35,489 nt of DNA from a bacterium (GTDB lineage: Bacteria; Electryoneota; Electryoneia; Electryoneales; Electryoneaceae), in assembly GCA_028278125.1 (NCBI GenBank), contig JANQEY010000306.1, positions 1 to 35,489 on the forward strand. The letters are read 5' to 3'. Below, one piece after another: positions 26,601 through 32,440 of the stretch. The notes beneath the pieces were generated by a model. It was given only the letters and a program-made list of their open reading frames with translations, searched no databases and was not told the origin of the DNA. The translations under genes and the position numbers were made by a program. How positions within the stretch are numbered: position 1 is the first letter of the stretch; the number at the start of each line of letters is the position of its first letter.

Positions 26601-28554
26601 GCCATTTGAAAAGTTTAATGCAAAAGCTGATAAGGGAACCTCACGGAACTCAGGGAAAATCAGTGTGACCTTTGAAAGCAATTCAAGCTGGGGTATTGAC
26701 AATAACGAGCTCGATGAACTTCCCGATGACGCCACAATCTACTGGCGTGTCAGGGCGGAAGATACTTTCGGAAACATTACCTGGGCGAATGATGAAGATA
26801 CAGGATGGTCATTCAACGTTGATGTACCTGAATCCCCATTACCGTTCTCATTGATCAGTCCGTTGGCAACAGATACGGTCTGGACGCTGGATACAACATT
26901 CACCTGGGAAGCAACAACCGATCCCGATCCATACGATACACCTGCATACGATGTCTGGCTGGGTAATTTACCGGACTTGTCGGATGCACTCTTGATTGCT
27001 GAAGCTGTTGAAGATGACTTCCATGATGCTGTTGATCTGAATGATGACGCTGTTTATTTCTGGACGGTCAGGGCAACAGATAGCAATACTGATGGAACAT
27101 GGGCAAATGATACGTTGTCGTTTACTACGTTTATGCCTGAAGCACCAGTAGCATTTAACCTTGTAAGCCCGGATAGTGGTGCATCAATTGCTGAGGATAC
27201 TGTTACTGTTACCTGGAATTCGACTATCGATCCTGATCCGGGAGATGATTTTGAATATATTATCGAGTGGTCGCTGGATGAGAACTTTATGGACTTCTGG
27301 ACGGCATCTACTCTTGATACATTCTTTGTAATTACTGATCTCGAGGATGCACTTGCCGGATTTGGAAATACCGGTAGAAGAGGGGATGACCTTGGTTTAA
27401 GTGGAAAAGCTAAAGCAGGGACAGGGATAAAATCAGCGTCTGGTTCAGGATCTTATCCGCAACCCCCAGGAAACAATGAACTGGACGAATTACCTGATGA
27501 TGCAACGATATACTGGCGTGTCAGGGCTGTAGACACTTTTGAGATGGATACTTGGGCGAATGGCAGCGATGATGGATGGTCGTTTACAGTCGATATTCCT
27601 GAACCTCCGGAACCATTCGATCTTGCTGCCCCGGTTAATGACTCAGTACTTACAGATCTGACAGTTACCCTGAGTTGGTTCAGGTCTTCTGATCCTGATC
27701 CTTATGATACCCTCAGGTACCAGGTTGAGTGGTCGTTGAGTGAAGATTTCGCGGAGTTTGATGTTCAGGATGTAGATGAGGACAGTTTCTACGTGTTGGA
27801 GGGACTGCTGGACGATACCGATTACTGGTGGCGTGTAAGGGTTTATGATATAAATACTGTAGATATTGTATATTCGAACCAGCAATGGCATTTCGAGACC
27901 GATCGTCCTGATCTGCCGTCAGCTTTTAATCTCCTCGCACCGGAAAATGGTGCCCTGCTGAGCGTTGAAGACAGCTACGAAATAAACTGTGCCTGGGAAC
28001 AATCGATTGATCCAGATCTGGAGGAAACAGTACTATTTGATGTCTTCTACAACGTGGTCATTGGTGAGGAAACCGATACACTGCTCAGCTTTATGGGAAT
28101 TGAAGATACTGTTCTTACACTCCACCTGCCCGATTCACTTGACTTGATATACTGGAATGATACGATTGATGTTGAGTGGTGGGTTGTGGCGGTTTCTGCT
28201 GAGGATATGGTTGAATGTAACGAACGGTTCAATTTCCAGGTGGAGCCGAACCTGCTTGTTTATGAAGACCAGTTCAAGGGGATTCCTGTCAAATATTCTA
28301 TCGCGGGAACATATCCAAATCCATTTAACCCAACCATGACCGCTGTTGTCGGATTGCCGCAGGATGGGGAACTGAATGTGCGTGTATTTAACGTGCTTGG
28401 AAAACAGGTAGCCAAATTGGCTAATGGTCGATTCAAGGCGGGATACCATGAATTCGGATTCGACGCGACTGGATTAGCCAGCGGAATATACTTTGTCCAG
28501 GCGAAAGTGCCCGGCAAGATGAATCAACTGAGAAAAATTATCCTCATGAAATAA
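14647..28554 (+). CDS. Giant secreted LVIVD plus fibronectin-III-like repeat protein with C-terminal T9SS-type sorting domain (4635 aa)
   Basis: The start at 14647 follows the GAGGAG site; ATG 14641 is the only in-frame alternative close by. Residues 1 to about 24 are a signal peptide ending SSVSSA. Residues about 40-612 hold 14 LVIVD-type repeats of about 43 residues (GNYAYVADGSSGLKVLD type), known from beta-propeller proteins. Next come 37 fibronectin-III-like modules (DTTLTW, DPDPGDTPYYDVWL, DDETYYWTVRATDSNT, GTWASDTL). Modules 33 and 35 carry low-complexity insertions. Residues about 4547-4635 are a type IX secretion tail (TYPNPFN, FDATGLASGIYF). It is expected to be a very long surface rod with a propeller head. 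Ligand and role are unknown. It is divergent from the left giant gene and shares its C-terminal 200 residues closely. A strong terminator follows. Confidence 0.93.
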   Translation: MSSKLIRSFVFSLALITMSSVSSAQVDSVGDILLNWAGADKVVTDGTYAYVATKNSGLVIVDISDPTDPQPVSYFDSPGQALDVELVGNYIYIADGNSGLMIVDVSDPANPTEEGSVDTPGDAEGISISGSYAYIADDASGLRVIDISDPQNPTEVGSIATPDNAYGVDVSGNYAYVAVNWTGLSSIDISNPASPTLEDTYNTPGRAYDVVVSGNMAYVADHTLGLTVVDITDPAAMDIEGAYNTPGSSRNVAIAGSYAYVADNTSGLRVIDISDPRTPNEVGFYDTPGNAYGVAVSGTDVFISDGLSGLRCVDASTPATPNEVGSFVASGQAYDVDVSGNYAYVADGSSGLKVLDVSDPSDISRVGEYDTPGEARGIVVDGSYVYIADRTQGLRIIDITDPANPSETGFYNPGGMDSWAIAISGNYAYLADNTNGMRIIDISNPAAPAQTGIYNTTGNARGVDISGTFAYVADGSAGMRVLNVSNPLLPFEVGSQPTTGATRGVDVQGNYAYVADGSGGLRVVDISTPALPVEVGSYTAPSAAQSVSISSGGYAYIADRTSGLKVADVSNPAAPVEVGTYDTPEDAWGTAVSAEGYAYVADYYTFLSYSTISSPESFSLLSPVNGSVVSDGDTVLTWEATTDPDPGDNVSYVVWWATDAAFTQDLDSADVGTNTSHSLTGLTDDERYWWKVRAQDTNTTGTWSDETWNFDILIADPPNPFNLVSPADGSLFIVGSVDLDWETTTDPDDNVDHYVVWYATDAGFTQNLDSTTTTFSQITLNGLDDNYTYYWKVRAQDGNTTGRWSNQTWDFDVNAPEAPGAFTLDSPADGSTVIDGDTTLTWNASTDPDPGDTPHYDVWLATSPDMSGANQVADSTSNLNVNVSGLADNTVFYWTVRATDSNTSGTWASDTLSFNTYEPDPPIAFGLNSPADGSIVTGTDTTLTWDASTDPDPLDTPYYDVWLATSADMSGAVLIADSIANTTYDASGLLDDETYYWTVRATDSNTGGTWASDTLSFITNQPDAPTAFNLANPVNGSVVSDNDTTLSWNASTDADPTDTPSYDVWLANAADMSGAVLIADSIAVTSFNVNTLVDDQTYYWTVRATDSNTGGTWASDTLMFLTFTPESPVAFGLQGPVNGSIVTDSDTTLTWDASSDPDPGDDPHYDVWMGNQADLSDAVLIADSIAVTTYNATGLNDDETYYWTVRATDSNTGGTWASDTLMFQTNMPESPTAFTLTSPVNGSVVSDNDTTLSWNGSTDPDPGDTPYYDVWLANAADMSGAVLIADSIAATSFNVNTLVDDQTYYWTVRATDSNTGGTWASDTLMFLTFTPEAPVAFGLQGPANGSIVTDSDTTLTWDASSDPDPGDTPHYDVWMGNQADLSDAVLIADSIAAATYNATGLNDDETYYWTVRATDSNTGGTWASDTLMFQTNMPESPTAFTLTSPVNGSVVSDNDTTLSWNGSTDPDPGDTPYYDVWLANAADMSGAVLIADSIAGTSFNVNTLVDDETYYWTVRATDSNTGGTWASDTLMFLTFTPESPIAFGLLNPTNGSVVTDSDTTLTWEASSDPDPGDTPHYDVWLATSADMSGAALIADSLNATSFNATGLSDDETYYWSVRATDGNTAGTWASDTLMFVTFVPESPTAFNLTSPVSGSIVSDGDTTLTWNASTDADPGDTPYYDVWLGNQADLSDAVLIADSISATNYDVSGLADDQTFYWTVRATDSNTGGTWASDTLMFLTFTPESPSAFNLSSPTNGSVVSDGDTTLTWNASTDPDPADTPHYDVWMGNLADLSDAVLIADSISATNYNVSGLADDQAFYWTVRATDSNTAGTWASDTLMFQTFEAESPTAFNLLGPADGSVVTDSDTTLTWSASTDPDPGDTPYYDVWLSTTADMSGAVLIADSISATTFDATTLTDDQTFYWTVRATDGNTAGTWASDTLSFSTYVPEAPGAFVLTSPTDGSIVSTGDTTLTWNAANDPDPLDTPHYDVWLGNLADLSDAVLVADSISTNNHTLLNLADDMTWYWTVRATDSNSGGTWASDTLSFSTYEPGAPLAFGLTGPAQGSTVVDNDTLLTWDATTDPDPLDTPYYDAWLATMPDLSDAVLIADSIANNFYNVNTLQDDRSYYWTVRATDSNTPGTWASDTLSFNTYFPDAPDAFSLISPADGSIVTTGDTTLTWNATTDPDILDTPYYDVWLATAADMSGATLVADSTANTSFNLVNLDDNETFYWTVRATDSNTSGTWASDTLSFSTNISEEPLAFNLTSPIDGSVVTDGDTTLAWDATTDPDPLDTPYYDVWLGTSVDMSGAILIADSITATNFDVSGLTDDETYYWTVRATDSNTLGTWASDTLSFNIDIPESPNNFTLLSPVDGSVVTTGDTTLTWNGTTDPDPYDTPYYDVWLSTFPDLTGAILVADSTSDLFVNLVNLQDDQTWYWTVRATDSNTGGTWASDTLSFSTNISEQPLAFNLTSPVDGSIVSDGDTTLTWNATTDPDPADTPYYDVWLSNFADMSGAIQVADSISATSYNVSGLADDLDWYWTVRATDSNTGGTWASDTLSFSTDIPDSPLNFNLTGPVNGSVVTDSDTTVTWNATTDHDPYDTPYYDVWLATAPDLSGAVLAADSISTISFDLLNLQDDETYYWTVRATDSNTPGTWAADTLWFSTDFAESPTAFNLTSPVDGSIVMDGDTTLVWNASTDPDPYDTPHYDIWLATTPDMFDQVLIADSISATSFEVENLLDDQTYFWTVRATDSNTGGTWASDTLFFSTDTPQAPLAFGLLSPADGSTVTDGDTTLTWEATTDPDPYDTPAYDVWLGTLPDLSDATRIAQGVAGTSYDLFGLDDDQFYYWTIRATDSNTGGTWASDTLSFNVDIAQSPAGFTLLGPADGSIVTDGDTTITWEATTDPDPYDTPYYDVWLGTTLDLFDAVLVADSIQTTSFELETLVDDRTYYWTVRATDSNTGGTWASDTLSFITDSPQPPDNFTLASPTNGSVVSTGDTTLIWNASNDPDPYDSPHYDVWMGNLPDLSDAILMADSIGVLNLQLINLDDDTEYYWTVRATDSNTPGTWASDTLWFRTDIPESPQAFDLTSPVNGSIVVDGDTTLTWEASIDPDPYDTPHYDVWLGTTEDMFDAILVADSISAVSFDLENLLDDMTYYWTVRATDSNSGGTWASDTLSFSTDTPQPPDNFSLISPADGSELAVTDTTLVWETTTDPDPYDTPVYDIWLGTTPDLFDAIRVGEGIAESSLDITDLIDDVTYYWTVHATDSNTPGTWAADTLSFTIRVPQPPEVFNLTSPAFGSTVAGSDTLLAWDATTDPDPFDTPYYDVWLGNLADLSDAVLIADSIADNSFNVTDLDDDLTYFWTVRATDSNTSGTWSTDTLSFSTYIPNPPEIFNLLSPIDGSVVTTGDTVLVWNITDDPDPLDTPFYDVWLGNLPDLSDALLVADSTSEFSLELFDLEDNQSYYWTVRATDSNTMGTWAADTLSFITNISESPSDFALLSPENGSVVVDGDTTLVWEEAIDPDPLDDPHYDLWIGTTEDFSNAILVADSTDQNFFTVQGLFDDLTYYWTVRATDSNTGGTWSTDTLSFDSNMPEPPSAFNLSGPADGSIVTDGDTLLTWIEAIDPDPYDTTHYDVWMGTTPDLFDAILIADSVMALELEVADLLDDMTYYWTVRATDSNTPGTWATDTLSFNTDYPQSPDIFGLISPEFASVVTNGDTTLTWETTTDPDPYDTPHFDVWMGTTIDMFDALLVADSVAENTFEVTNLQDDQNYYWTVRATDSNTDGTWSTDTLMFLTYVPEGPEPFNLVGPAGGSIVWTGDTTLTWEATTDPDPEDTPHYDVWMGYSPDLSDAVLIADSVDVINLDVVDLDDDSTYFWTVRATDSNTLGTWANDTLSFEVYIPQAPSAFTLVSPLDGEDVHVDEVLVTWNASTDPDPGDDFNYIIEWSLDEDFLDLFGDISVDTFYIITDLAALLAGGADELPFEKFNAKADKGTSRNSGKISVTFESNSSWGIDNNELDELPDDATIYWRVRAEDTFGNITWANDEDTGWSFNVDVPESPLPFSLISPLATDTVWTLDTTFTWEATTDPDPYDTPAYDVWLGNLPDLSDALLIAEAVEDDFHDAVDLNDDAVYFWTVRATDSNTDGTWANDTLSFTTFMPEAPVAFNLVSPDSGASIAEDTVTVTWNSTIDPDPGDDFEYIIEWSLDENFMDFWTASTLDTFFVITDLEDALAGFGNTGRRGDDLGLSGKAKAGTGIKSASGSGSYPQPPGNNELDELPDDATIYWRVRAVDTFEMDTWANGSDDGWSFTVDIPEPPEPFDLAAPVNDSVLTDLTVTLSWFRSSDPDPYDTLRYQVEWSLSEDFAEFDVQDVDEDSFYVLEGLLDDTDYWWRVRVYDINTVDIVYSNQQWHFETDRPDLPSAFNLLAPENGALLSVEDSYEINCAWEQSIDPDLEETVLFDVFYNVVIGEETDTLLSFMGIEDTVLTLHLPDSLDLIYWNDTIDVEWWVVAVSAEDMVECNERFNFQVEPNLLVYEDQFKGIPVKYSIAGTYPNPFNPTMTAVVGLPQDGELNVRVFNVLGKQVAKLANGRFKAGYHEFGFDATGLASGIYFVQAKVPGKMNQLRKIILMK
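14767..16482 (+). repeat. 14 LVIVD-type repeats
   Basis: I counted 14 copies of a roughly 43-residue unit with the core G-(N/S/T)-Y-A-Y-(V/I)-A-D, then G-L-(R/K)-(V/I)-(I/V)-D-(I/V)-S-(D/N)-P. The last copy is degenerate. Fourteen is twice seven, which fits two seven-bladed beta-propellers, though a different fold cannot be excluded. Confidence 0.85.
17713..19257 (+). repeat. 618-bp two-module higher-order repeat, 2.5 copies
   Basis: Modules 5, 7 and 9 share SVVSDNDTTLSW, ANAADMSGAVLIADSIA and FNVNTLVDD. Modules 6 and 8 share AFGLQGP, SIVTDSDTTLTWDASSD, MGNQADLSDAVLIADSIA and YNATGLNDDE. The unit is 618 bases (modules 5+6, 7+8, 9). Module 10 keeps only the start of the second type. The amino acid match is near complete while many third codon positions differ. 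Confidence 0.85.
26569..26700 (+). other. Variable low-complexity insertion in module 33
   Basis: About 45 residues with many Lys, Ser, Asn and Gly (for example KADKGTSRNSGKISV) lie between ITDLAALL and NNELDELPDD. The host module is 155 residues, against 103 for its neighbours. Confidence 0.8.
27352..27474 (+). other. Variable low-complexity insertion in module 35
   Basis: A Gly, Lys and Ser rich segment (for example SGKAKAGTGIKSASGSGS) lies between ITDLEDAL and NNELDELPDD, the same flanks as in module 33 and in two modules of the left giant protein. The module is 154 residues. Confidence 0.8.
28288..28551 (+). other. C-terminal sorting domain coding segment of the right giant protein
   Basis: It encodes SIAGTYPNPFNP, VRVFNVLGKQVAKL, GYHEFGFDATGLASGIYF and a basic end (LRKIILMK), matching the left giant tail residue for residue over long stretches. 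This is the T9SS type A sorting pattern of FCB bacteria. Confidence 0.85.
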
Positions 28555-28574
28555 AATTGAATATTCTTTTTTAG

Positions 28575-28607
28575 GAAGGGTTTCATATTTGGAACCCTTC
28601 TTTTTTT
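28575..28607 (+). terminator. Rho-independent terminator after the right giant gene
   Basis: GAAGGGTT (28575-28582) pairs with AACCCTTC (28593-28600). Two more pairs, one of them G-U, extend the stem to about 10 base pairs around a 6-base loop. Seven T follow (28601-28607). It begins 21 bases after the stop codon, so the histidine kinase gene downstream should have its own promoter. Confidence 0.9.
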
Positions 28608-28765
28608 CTTAGGAAAGTACCTTTGTATCAATGTATCGGATGAGAGATTATCGGCGGTTCCACAACAGTACTAACAAATTCCTAATATTACAGTTATATA
28701 CTGGTTAGTTTTTTATTTAAGAAATTTGTATTAGATTAGCCCCATGATTTCCGGAGATGTATTAG

Positions 28766-30541
28766 ATGGTAAAACGTAAAACACTATTTGTACGACTGGT
28801 CTGGCCATATTTAATTCTTGTACTTATCTCGTTGACCTCAATTTCCTGGCTTGGTTCGAGCTCGTTACGTGAGTTTTATATCAGGCAGTTGACTCGCCAA
28901 CTGGAATCACAGGCAAATTTGATTAAAAAACAGGTAGTTGTTCATTTCAAAAACTCTTATGAGGAAGTTGATCGGTGGTGTATAGAAACAGGGAATTTGA
29001 GTGATTCCAGGATTACCATCATAAAACAAGATGGCCTTGTTATTGGTGATAGTGAAAGAGACCCTGCTGAAATGGATAACCATGCAAATCGACCAGAGGT
29101 TATAGAAGCATACGATAACGGTATCGGTTCAGCGATTCGTTTCAGTACAACACTACAGCAGGAAATGTTATATGTAGCTATTCCCCATACCATCGATGAA
29201 CAAAACATAATAATACGAACAGCATTACCACTGACTGAGATTTACTCGACTTTAAGAGGAACTACTGAGAAAATTCTAATTTGGGGTGGGATAGCTGCTA
29301 TACTGGCCACAATCCTTACCCTCTTTATTGCGCAAAGAATTGCCAGGCCATTGCAGCAGATGAAACTTGGAGCTGAAAGATTTGCCAGGGAGGATCTTGA
29401 AACAAAACTTATCGTTCCGCCAATCGAAGAGCTTGCGGCATTAGCTGAATCATTGAATCATATGTCCACAAGGCTCGATGAAAGATTTCATACCATTATC
29501 AGGCAACGAGAAGAACATAAGGCGATTCTATCCGGGATGGTTGAAGGTGTTATCGCTGTAAATTCTGACGGCAGGATAATAATTCTCAATCATGCCGCAT
29601 CCGTTTTTATAGGTGTTGATGCTAAAACCACACGGGGGGAATTGCTTCAAGATGCTATTCCCAACAAAGAGATGAGATTGTTCTTTAAGAAAGTTCAGGA
29701 ACAGCCTGATGTACCTATTGCTCAAGAATTTATCCTTGTAAATGAGACTGAAAGAATTGTCCAGGCACATGGGGCGCCAATTGTAGACAGCAGTGATCAG
29801 CGGATTGGCGCAGTAGTAGTTCTCAATGATATAACTCATATCCGTGAAGTGGAGCAGACTCGAAGAGATTTTATCGCCAATGCATCACATGAACTGAGAA
29901 CGCCGGTCACGGCAATAAAGGGTTTCCTGGATACATTGAGCGATGGAAATGATCACGCTCCCCAAGATGTTGAGAAGTTTCTCAAAATAATGTCCAGGCA
30001 GGCTGATCATTTGATTGATATCATAGAAGATATGCTTAGCCTGGCCAGGCTGGAACAAAGTGAAGAAAGCCAGAAAATCAGTTTTGAAGATGAAAATGTA
30101 TGTGAAATCCTCCGCGAAGTTAAAGAAATCTGTGAACCTCAAGCCAATATTAAAAAGCAGATTATCTATGTCGAGTGTTCAAAAGATCTGGTTGTTAAAC
30201 TTAATAAGTCATTGATTCAACAGGCAATCCTGAACCTGGTGGACAATTCGATGAAGTATTGCCCTGATAAAACTAGAATTCGTATTAACTGCGAATCGAA
30301 TAGCGATAATGTTGTATTTAATGTAGATGATAACGGACCCGGGATTGGTGAAGAACACTATGGTAGAATTTTTGAACGGTTTTACAGGGTTGATAAATCG
30401 AGATCAAGAAAATCCGGAGGTACAGGCTTGGGTCTTGCCATAGTAAAGCATATAGCTATTATTCATGATGGTGCGGTTGAACTTAACAGCAGGGTCAATG
30501 AAGGCAGTAATTTTTCCATAATTATACCTCAAAATCAATAG
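28766..30541 (+). CDS. PhoR/WalK-like membrane sensor histidine kinase
   Basis: The 591-residue protein has ATG at 28766 with CCGGAG 9 bases upstream. Transmembrane segments lie at about 11-30 and 169-190 and enclose a sensor region of about 135 residues outside the cytoplasmic membrane. HAMP follows (about 190-242, RIARPLQQM), then a PAS domain (about 248-356). The HisKA domain carries the phosphate-accepting His375 in ASHELRTP. The ATPase domain has Asn494 (N box, LVDNSMKY), DDNGPGIG at 521-528, IFERFYR at 535-541 and GGTGLGLAIV at 551-560. All catalytic boxes are intact, so it should autophosphorylate and pass phosphate to a response regulator. No regulator gene lies on either side here, so its partner is elsewhere. 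The signal it senses cannot be read. A terminator before it and a gap after it suggest a single-gene transcript. Confidence 0.93.
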   Translation: MVKRKTLFVRLVWPYLILVLISLTSISWLGSSSLREFYIRQLTRQLESQANLIKKQVVVHFKNSYEEVDRWCIETGNLSDSRITIIKQDGLVIGDSERDPAEMDNHANRPEVIEAYDNGIGSAIRFSTTLQQEMLYVAIPHTIDEQNIIIRTALPLTEIYSTLRGTTEKILIWGGIAAILATILTLFIAQRIARPLQQMKLGAERFAREDLETKLIVPPIEELAALAESLNHMSTRLDERFHTIIRQREEHKAILSGMVEGVIAVNSDGRIIILNHAASVFIGVDAKTTRGELLQDAIPNKEMRLFFKKVQEQPDVPIAQEFILVNETERIVQAHGAPIVDSSDQRIGAVVVLNDITHIREVEQTRRDFIANASHELRTPVTAIKGFLDTLSDGNDHAPQDVEKFLKIMSRQADHLIDIIEDMLSLARLEQSEESQKISFEDENVCEILREVKEICEPQANIKKQIIYVECSKDLVVKLNKSLIQQAILNLVDNSMKYCPDKTRIRINCESNSDNVVFNVDDNGPGIGEEHYGRIFERFYRVDKSRSRKSGGTGLGLAIVKHIAIIHDGAVELNSRVNEGSNFSIIIPQNQ

Positions 30542-30668
30542 TAACCACCCGGCTTTATCAGAAACTGAAAGTTTAGTATGAAAATTGTTAATTAACGTTT
30601 AGAAGCTTGGACTAAGTTTTTTCTTTTCTTATATTACTGGCGTCATTGAAATCTCAAAAATATCGATA

Positions 30669-30697
30669 TTGGTTAATTAATAACAACAAATTATAAA
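30669..30697 (+). promoter_or_regulatory. Candidate promoter of the glycan/acyl operon
   Basis: TTGGTT (30669-30674) and TATAAA (30692-30697) are separated by exactly 17 bases, in the 239-base AT-rich gap between the kinase and the glycosyltransferase. Transcription would start near 30704, giving a leader of about 77 bases. The -10 box is good and the -35 box is only half conserved. Confidence 0.4.
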
Positions 30698-30780
30698 CGG
30701 GATTTGCGGTTTTAGATTCTGATCTTTCTTTTTAAAATAGATCCAGGTTTTCTGTTAACAGGACAGGTTGAAGGTTCAGC

Positions 30781-31770
30781 ATGAATAGTCCACGATATGA
30801 GTTCAGCCTTTCTGTAGTTGTCGCGATATATAATGACGTCCAGGTGATCGATGAGCTCTATTCCCGCCTGAAAGACGTTCTCCAGTCAATAACTAATAAA
30901 TACCAGCTGATATTTGTCAATGACGGTAGTACCGACAATTCACTCGATCTACTCAAAAACCTCAATAGTGATGATCCAAACATTGATATTATCAACTTAT
31001 CAAGGAATTTCAGCCAACCAAATGCGATAGCTGCCGGATTGGATTATGCAGTTAATGACGTTATTGTTGTGATGGACTCTGATCTGCAGGACAAACCTGA
31101 AGATATCCCAACATTAATTGATGCGATGATTGAGTCAAATACTTCAATGGCAATAGCCCGCTGGATATCTCGTGAAGACAACTTGTTCAAAAGGATCTGT
31201 TCTTCAGTGTTTTACAGGGCATCGCAAAAGTTCACCGATCTTGATTACGGTCCTGACCTGGGTGTTTTTCGCGTCTTTAGGAGCAGTGTCCTCACTGAGT
31301 TAAAGAAGTTTCCGGAAAGTACCGGAACCGCTCTCAGCCTGATGTACTGGATGGGGATTGATCATGTTTCCGTTGATCTCCAGCGAGATCCAAGACACGC
31401 GGGATTGAGCGGATATACTGTGGGTAAAATGATGAGGCTCGCGGTGCAGCGAATAATATCATATTCGCTGTTACCCGTTCATCTCATATTGTATTCCGGA
31501 ATAATATTTTCGCTTATCAGTGTTTTGTATAGTGCTGTTTATTTAATATTAACATACGGCTATGATCTATTTATCCCATTTTCTACTATCCTGTTCGCTT
31601 TATTTCTCTTTTTTACCGGGATCAATTTCATAGCAATCGGTATTATCGGGGAATATTTAGGGAAAACATTTACAGAAGTTCGCCATCGCCCCAAATATGT
31701 GATTGACCATTTGAACAGCTCAGTTTCATCAAGATCGGGGGAAACGAATCGTGAAGGGGGAGTGGAGTGA
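30781..31770 (+). CDS. GT2-family glycosyltransferase of the polyprenyl-phosphate sugar type
   Basis: This 329-residue protein resembles the DPM1/GtrB/ArnC group, which move a sugar from a nucleotide donor to polyprenyl phosphate or onto a lipid-linked acceptor at the inner membrane. Residues 10-230 form the GT-A fold: SVVVAIYND at the start, FVNDGSTD (45-52) binding the nucleotide, and the metal-binding DSD at 99-101 in VMDSDLQDKPED. A later RHAGLSGYTVGKMMRLA segment matches the conserved acceptor-side region of the group. Two transmembrane helices lie at about 231-257 and 263-290, followed by the EYLGKTFTEVRHRPKYVI end that is typical of the group. Its stop overlaps the next start by 4 bases (GTGA), so the genes are translationally coupled. 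The donor sugar is not readable from sequence. Confidence 0.9.
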   Translation: MNSPRYEFSLSVVVAIYNDVQVIDELYSRLKDVLQSITNKYQLIFVNDGSTDNSLDLLKNLNSDDPNIDIINLSRNFSQPNAIAAGLDYAVNDVIVVMDSDLQDKPEDIPTLIDAMIESNTSMAIARWISREDNLFKRICSSVFYRASQKFTDLDYGPDLGVFRVFRSSVLTELKKFPESTGTALSLMYWMGIDHVSVDLQRDPRHAGLSGYTVGKMMRLAVQRIISYSLLPVHLILYSGIIFSLISVLYSAVYLILTYGYDLFIPFSTILFALFLFFTGINFIAIGIIGEYLGKTFTEVRHRPKYVIDHLNSSVSSRSGETNREGGVE

Positions 31771-32438
31771 GCTCAAATAAGGTCATAATAATTGGTGGTA
31801 TAGGGAATGGGACGGCAATAGCCGCTGCAATAGATGACGCTAACCGTCGGGGAAATGATGAACTGGTCTGCGCCGGTTTTTTAAATGATCGATTTGAATC
31901 GAGTGAAACCATCGAGGATTACCCGGTTTTAGGCAGACTTACTGAGGCTGACAGATTTCTGTCAGAAGGCTATAGTTTTATCAATACTATCTACCGAATC
32001 GATGGTCAGGAACAGAGAATCAAATTGTTCGAGGATCTGAATATCCCTGACGACAGGCTTGCAACTTTTGTTCACCCCCTGGCGTATGTTGCTCCGAATG
32101 TAAAACTGGCACCGGGTTCCGTAATTATGCCAAATGCTTCAATTTCTCCTTCTGCGGTATTGGGGAAGGGTTGTCTTGTAATGGTTTCTGCAAATATCGG
32201 TCATAATACCGTGGTTGATGATTATTGCCATTTTGCCGCTCAATCATGTGTCAGTTCATTTGTAAAAGTGGGTAAGGGGGTTCATGTTGGATTAAATGCC
32301 AGTGTCAGGGAAAATCTGGAACTTGGTGACTGGTCAACGGTGGCTATGGGCGCGGTGTTGATGAACAATATTAACAAATATGAAATCTGGGCGGGTGTTC
32401 CGGCTAAACTGCTTCGCCTGGCTTCCCGGGAGGATTAG
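31767..32438 (+). CDS. NeuD/PglD-like sugar acyltransferase (left-handed beta-helix)
   Basis: The 223-residue protein starts with GTG, overlapping the glycosyltransferase stop (GTGA); a GA-rich site lies just upstream. The first 100 residues are a small Rossmann-like domain (VIIIGGIGNGTA) that binds the sugar in PglD and NeuD. The rest is hexapeptide-repeat beta-helix (VAPNVKLAPGSVIMPNASISP and after). His146 in IGHNTVV aligns with the catalytic His of PglD, and His155 with a second conserved His at the acyl-CoA site. It ends in the usual IWAGVPAKLLR. It should move an acyl group from acyl-CoA to an amino or hydroxyl group of a sugar. The family usually uses acetyl-CoA, but the neighbours suggest another acyl donor (inference). 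Confidence 0.88.
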   Translation: MSSNKVIIIGGIGNGTAIAAAIDDANRRGNDELVCAGFLNDRFESSETIEDYPVLGRLTEADRFLSEGYSFINTIYRIDGQEQRIKLFEDLNIPDDRLATFVHPLAYVAPNVKLAPGSVIMPNASISPSAVLGKGCLVMVSANIGHNTVVDDYCHFAAQSCVSSFVKVGKGVHVGLNASVRENLELGDWSTVAMGAVLMNNINKYEIWAGVPAKLLRLASRED

Positions 32439-32440
32439 GT

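Larger units (their letters stand above)
16483..28245 (+). repeat. 37 tandem fibronectin-III-like modules, mostly exactly 309 bp
   Basis: Module starts (the acidic or Gln residue before x-P-x-x-F) fall at 17095, 17404, 17713 and so on to 26365 with every interval equal to 309 bases (30 intervals, 9270 bases). Only module 2 differs before that (303). Modules 33 and 35 are 465 and 462 bases because of insertions; modules 34 and 36 return to 309. Conserved features are DTTLTW, DPDP, YYDVWL, YYWTVRATDSNT and GTWASDTL. Confidence 0.92.

Noticed and set aside
15551..28517. Minus-strand and off-frame open frames of 60-127 codons across the right giant gene
   Set aside because: Same reason: they lie inside a continuous 4635-codon gene and follow its repeats.
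28850..28868. tRNA T-loop-like GGTTCGAGCTC
   Set aside because: It lies in frame inside the histidine kinase (WLGSSS), and no acceptor, D or anticodon stems surround it.
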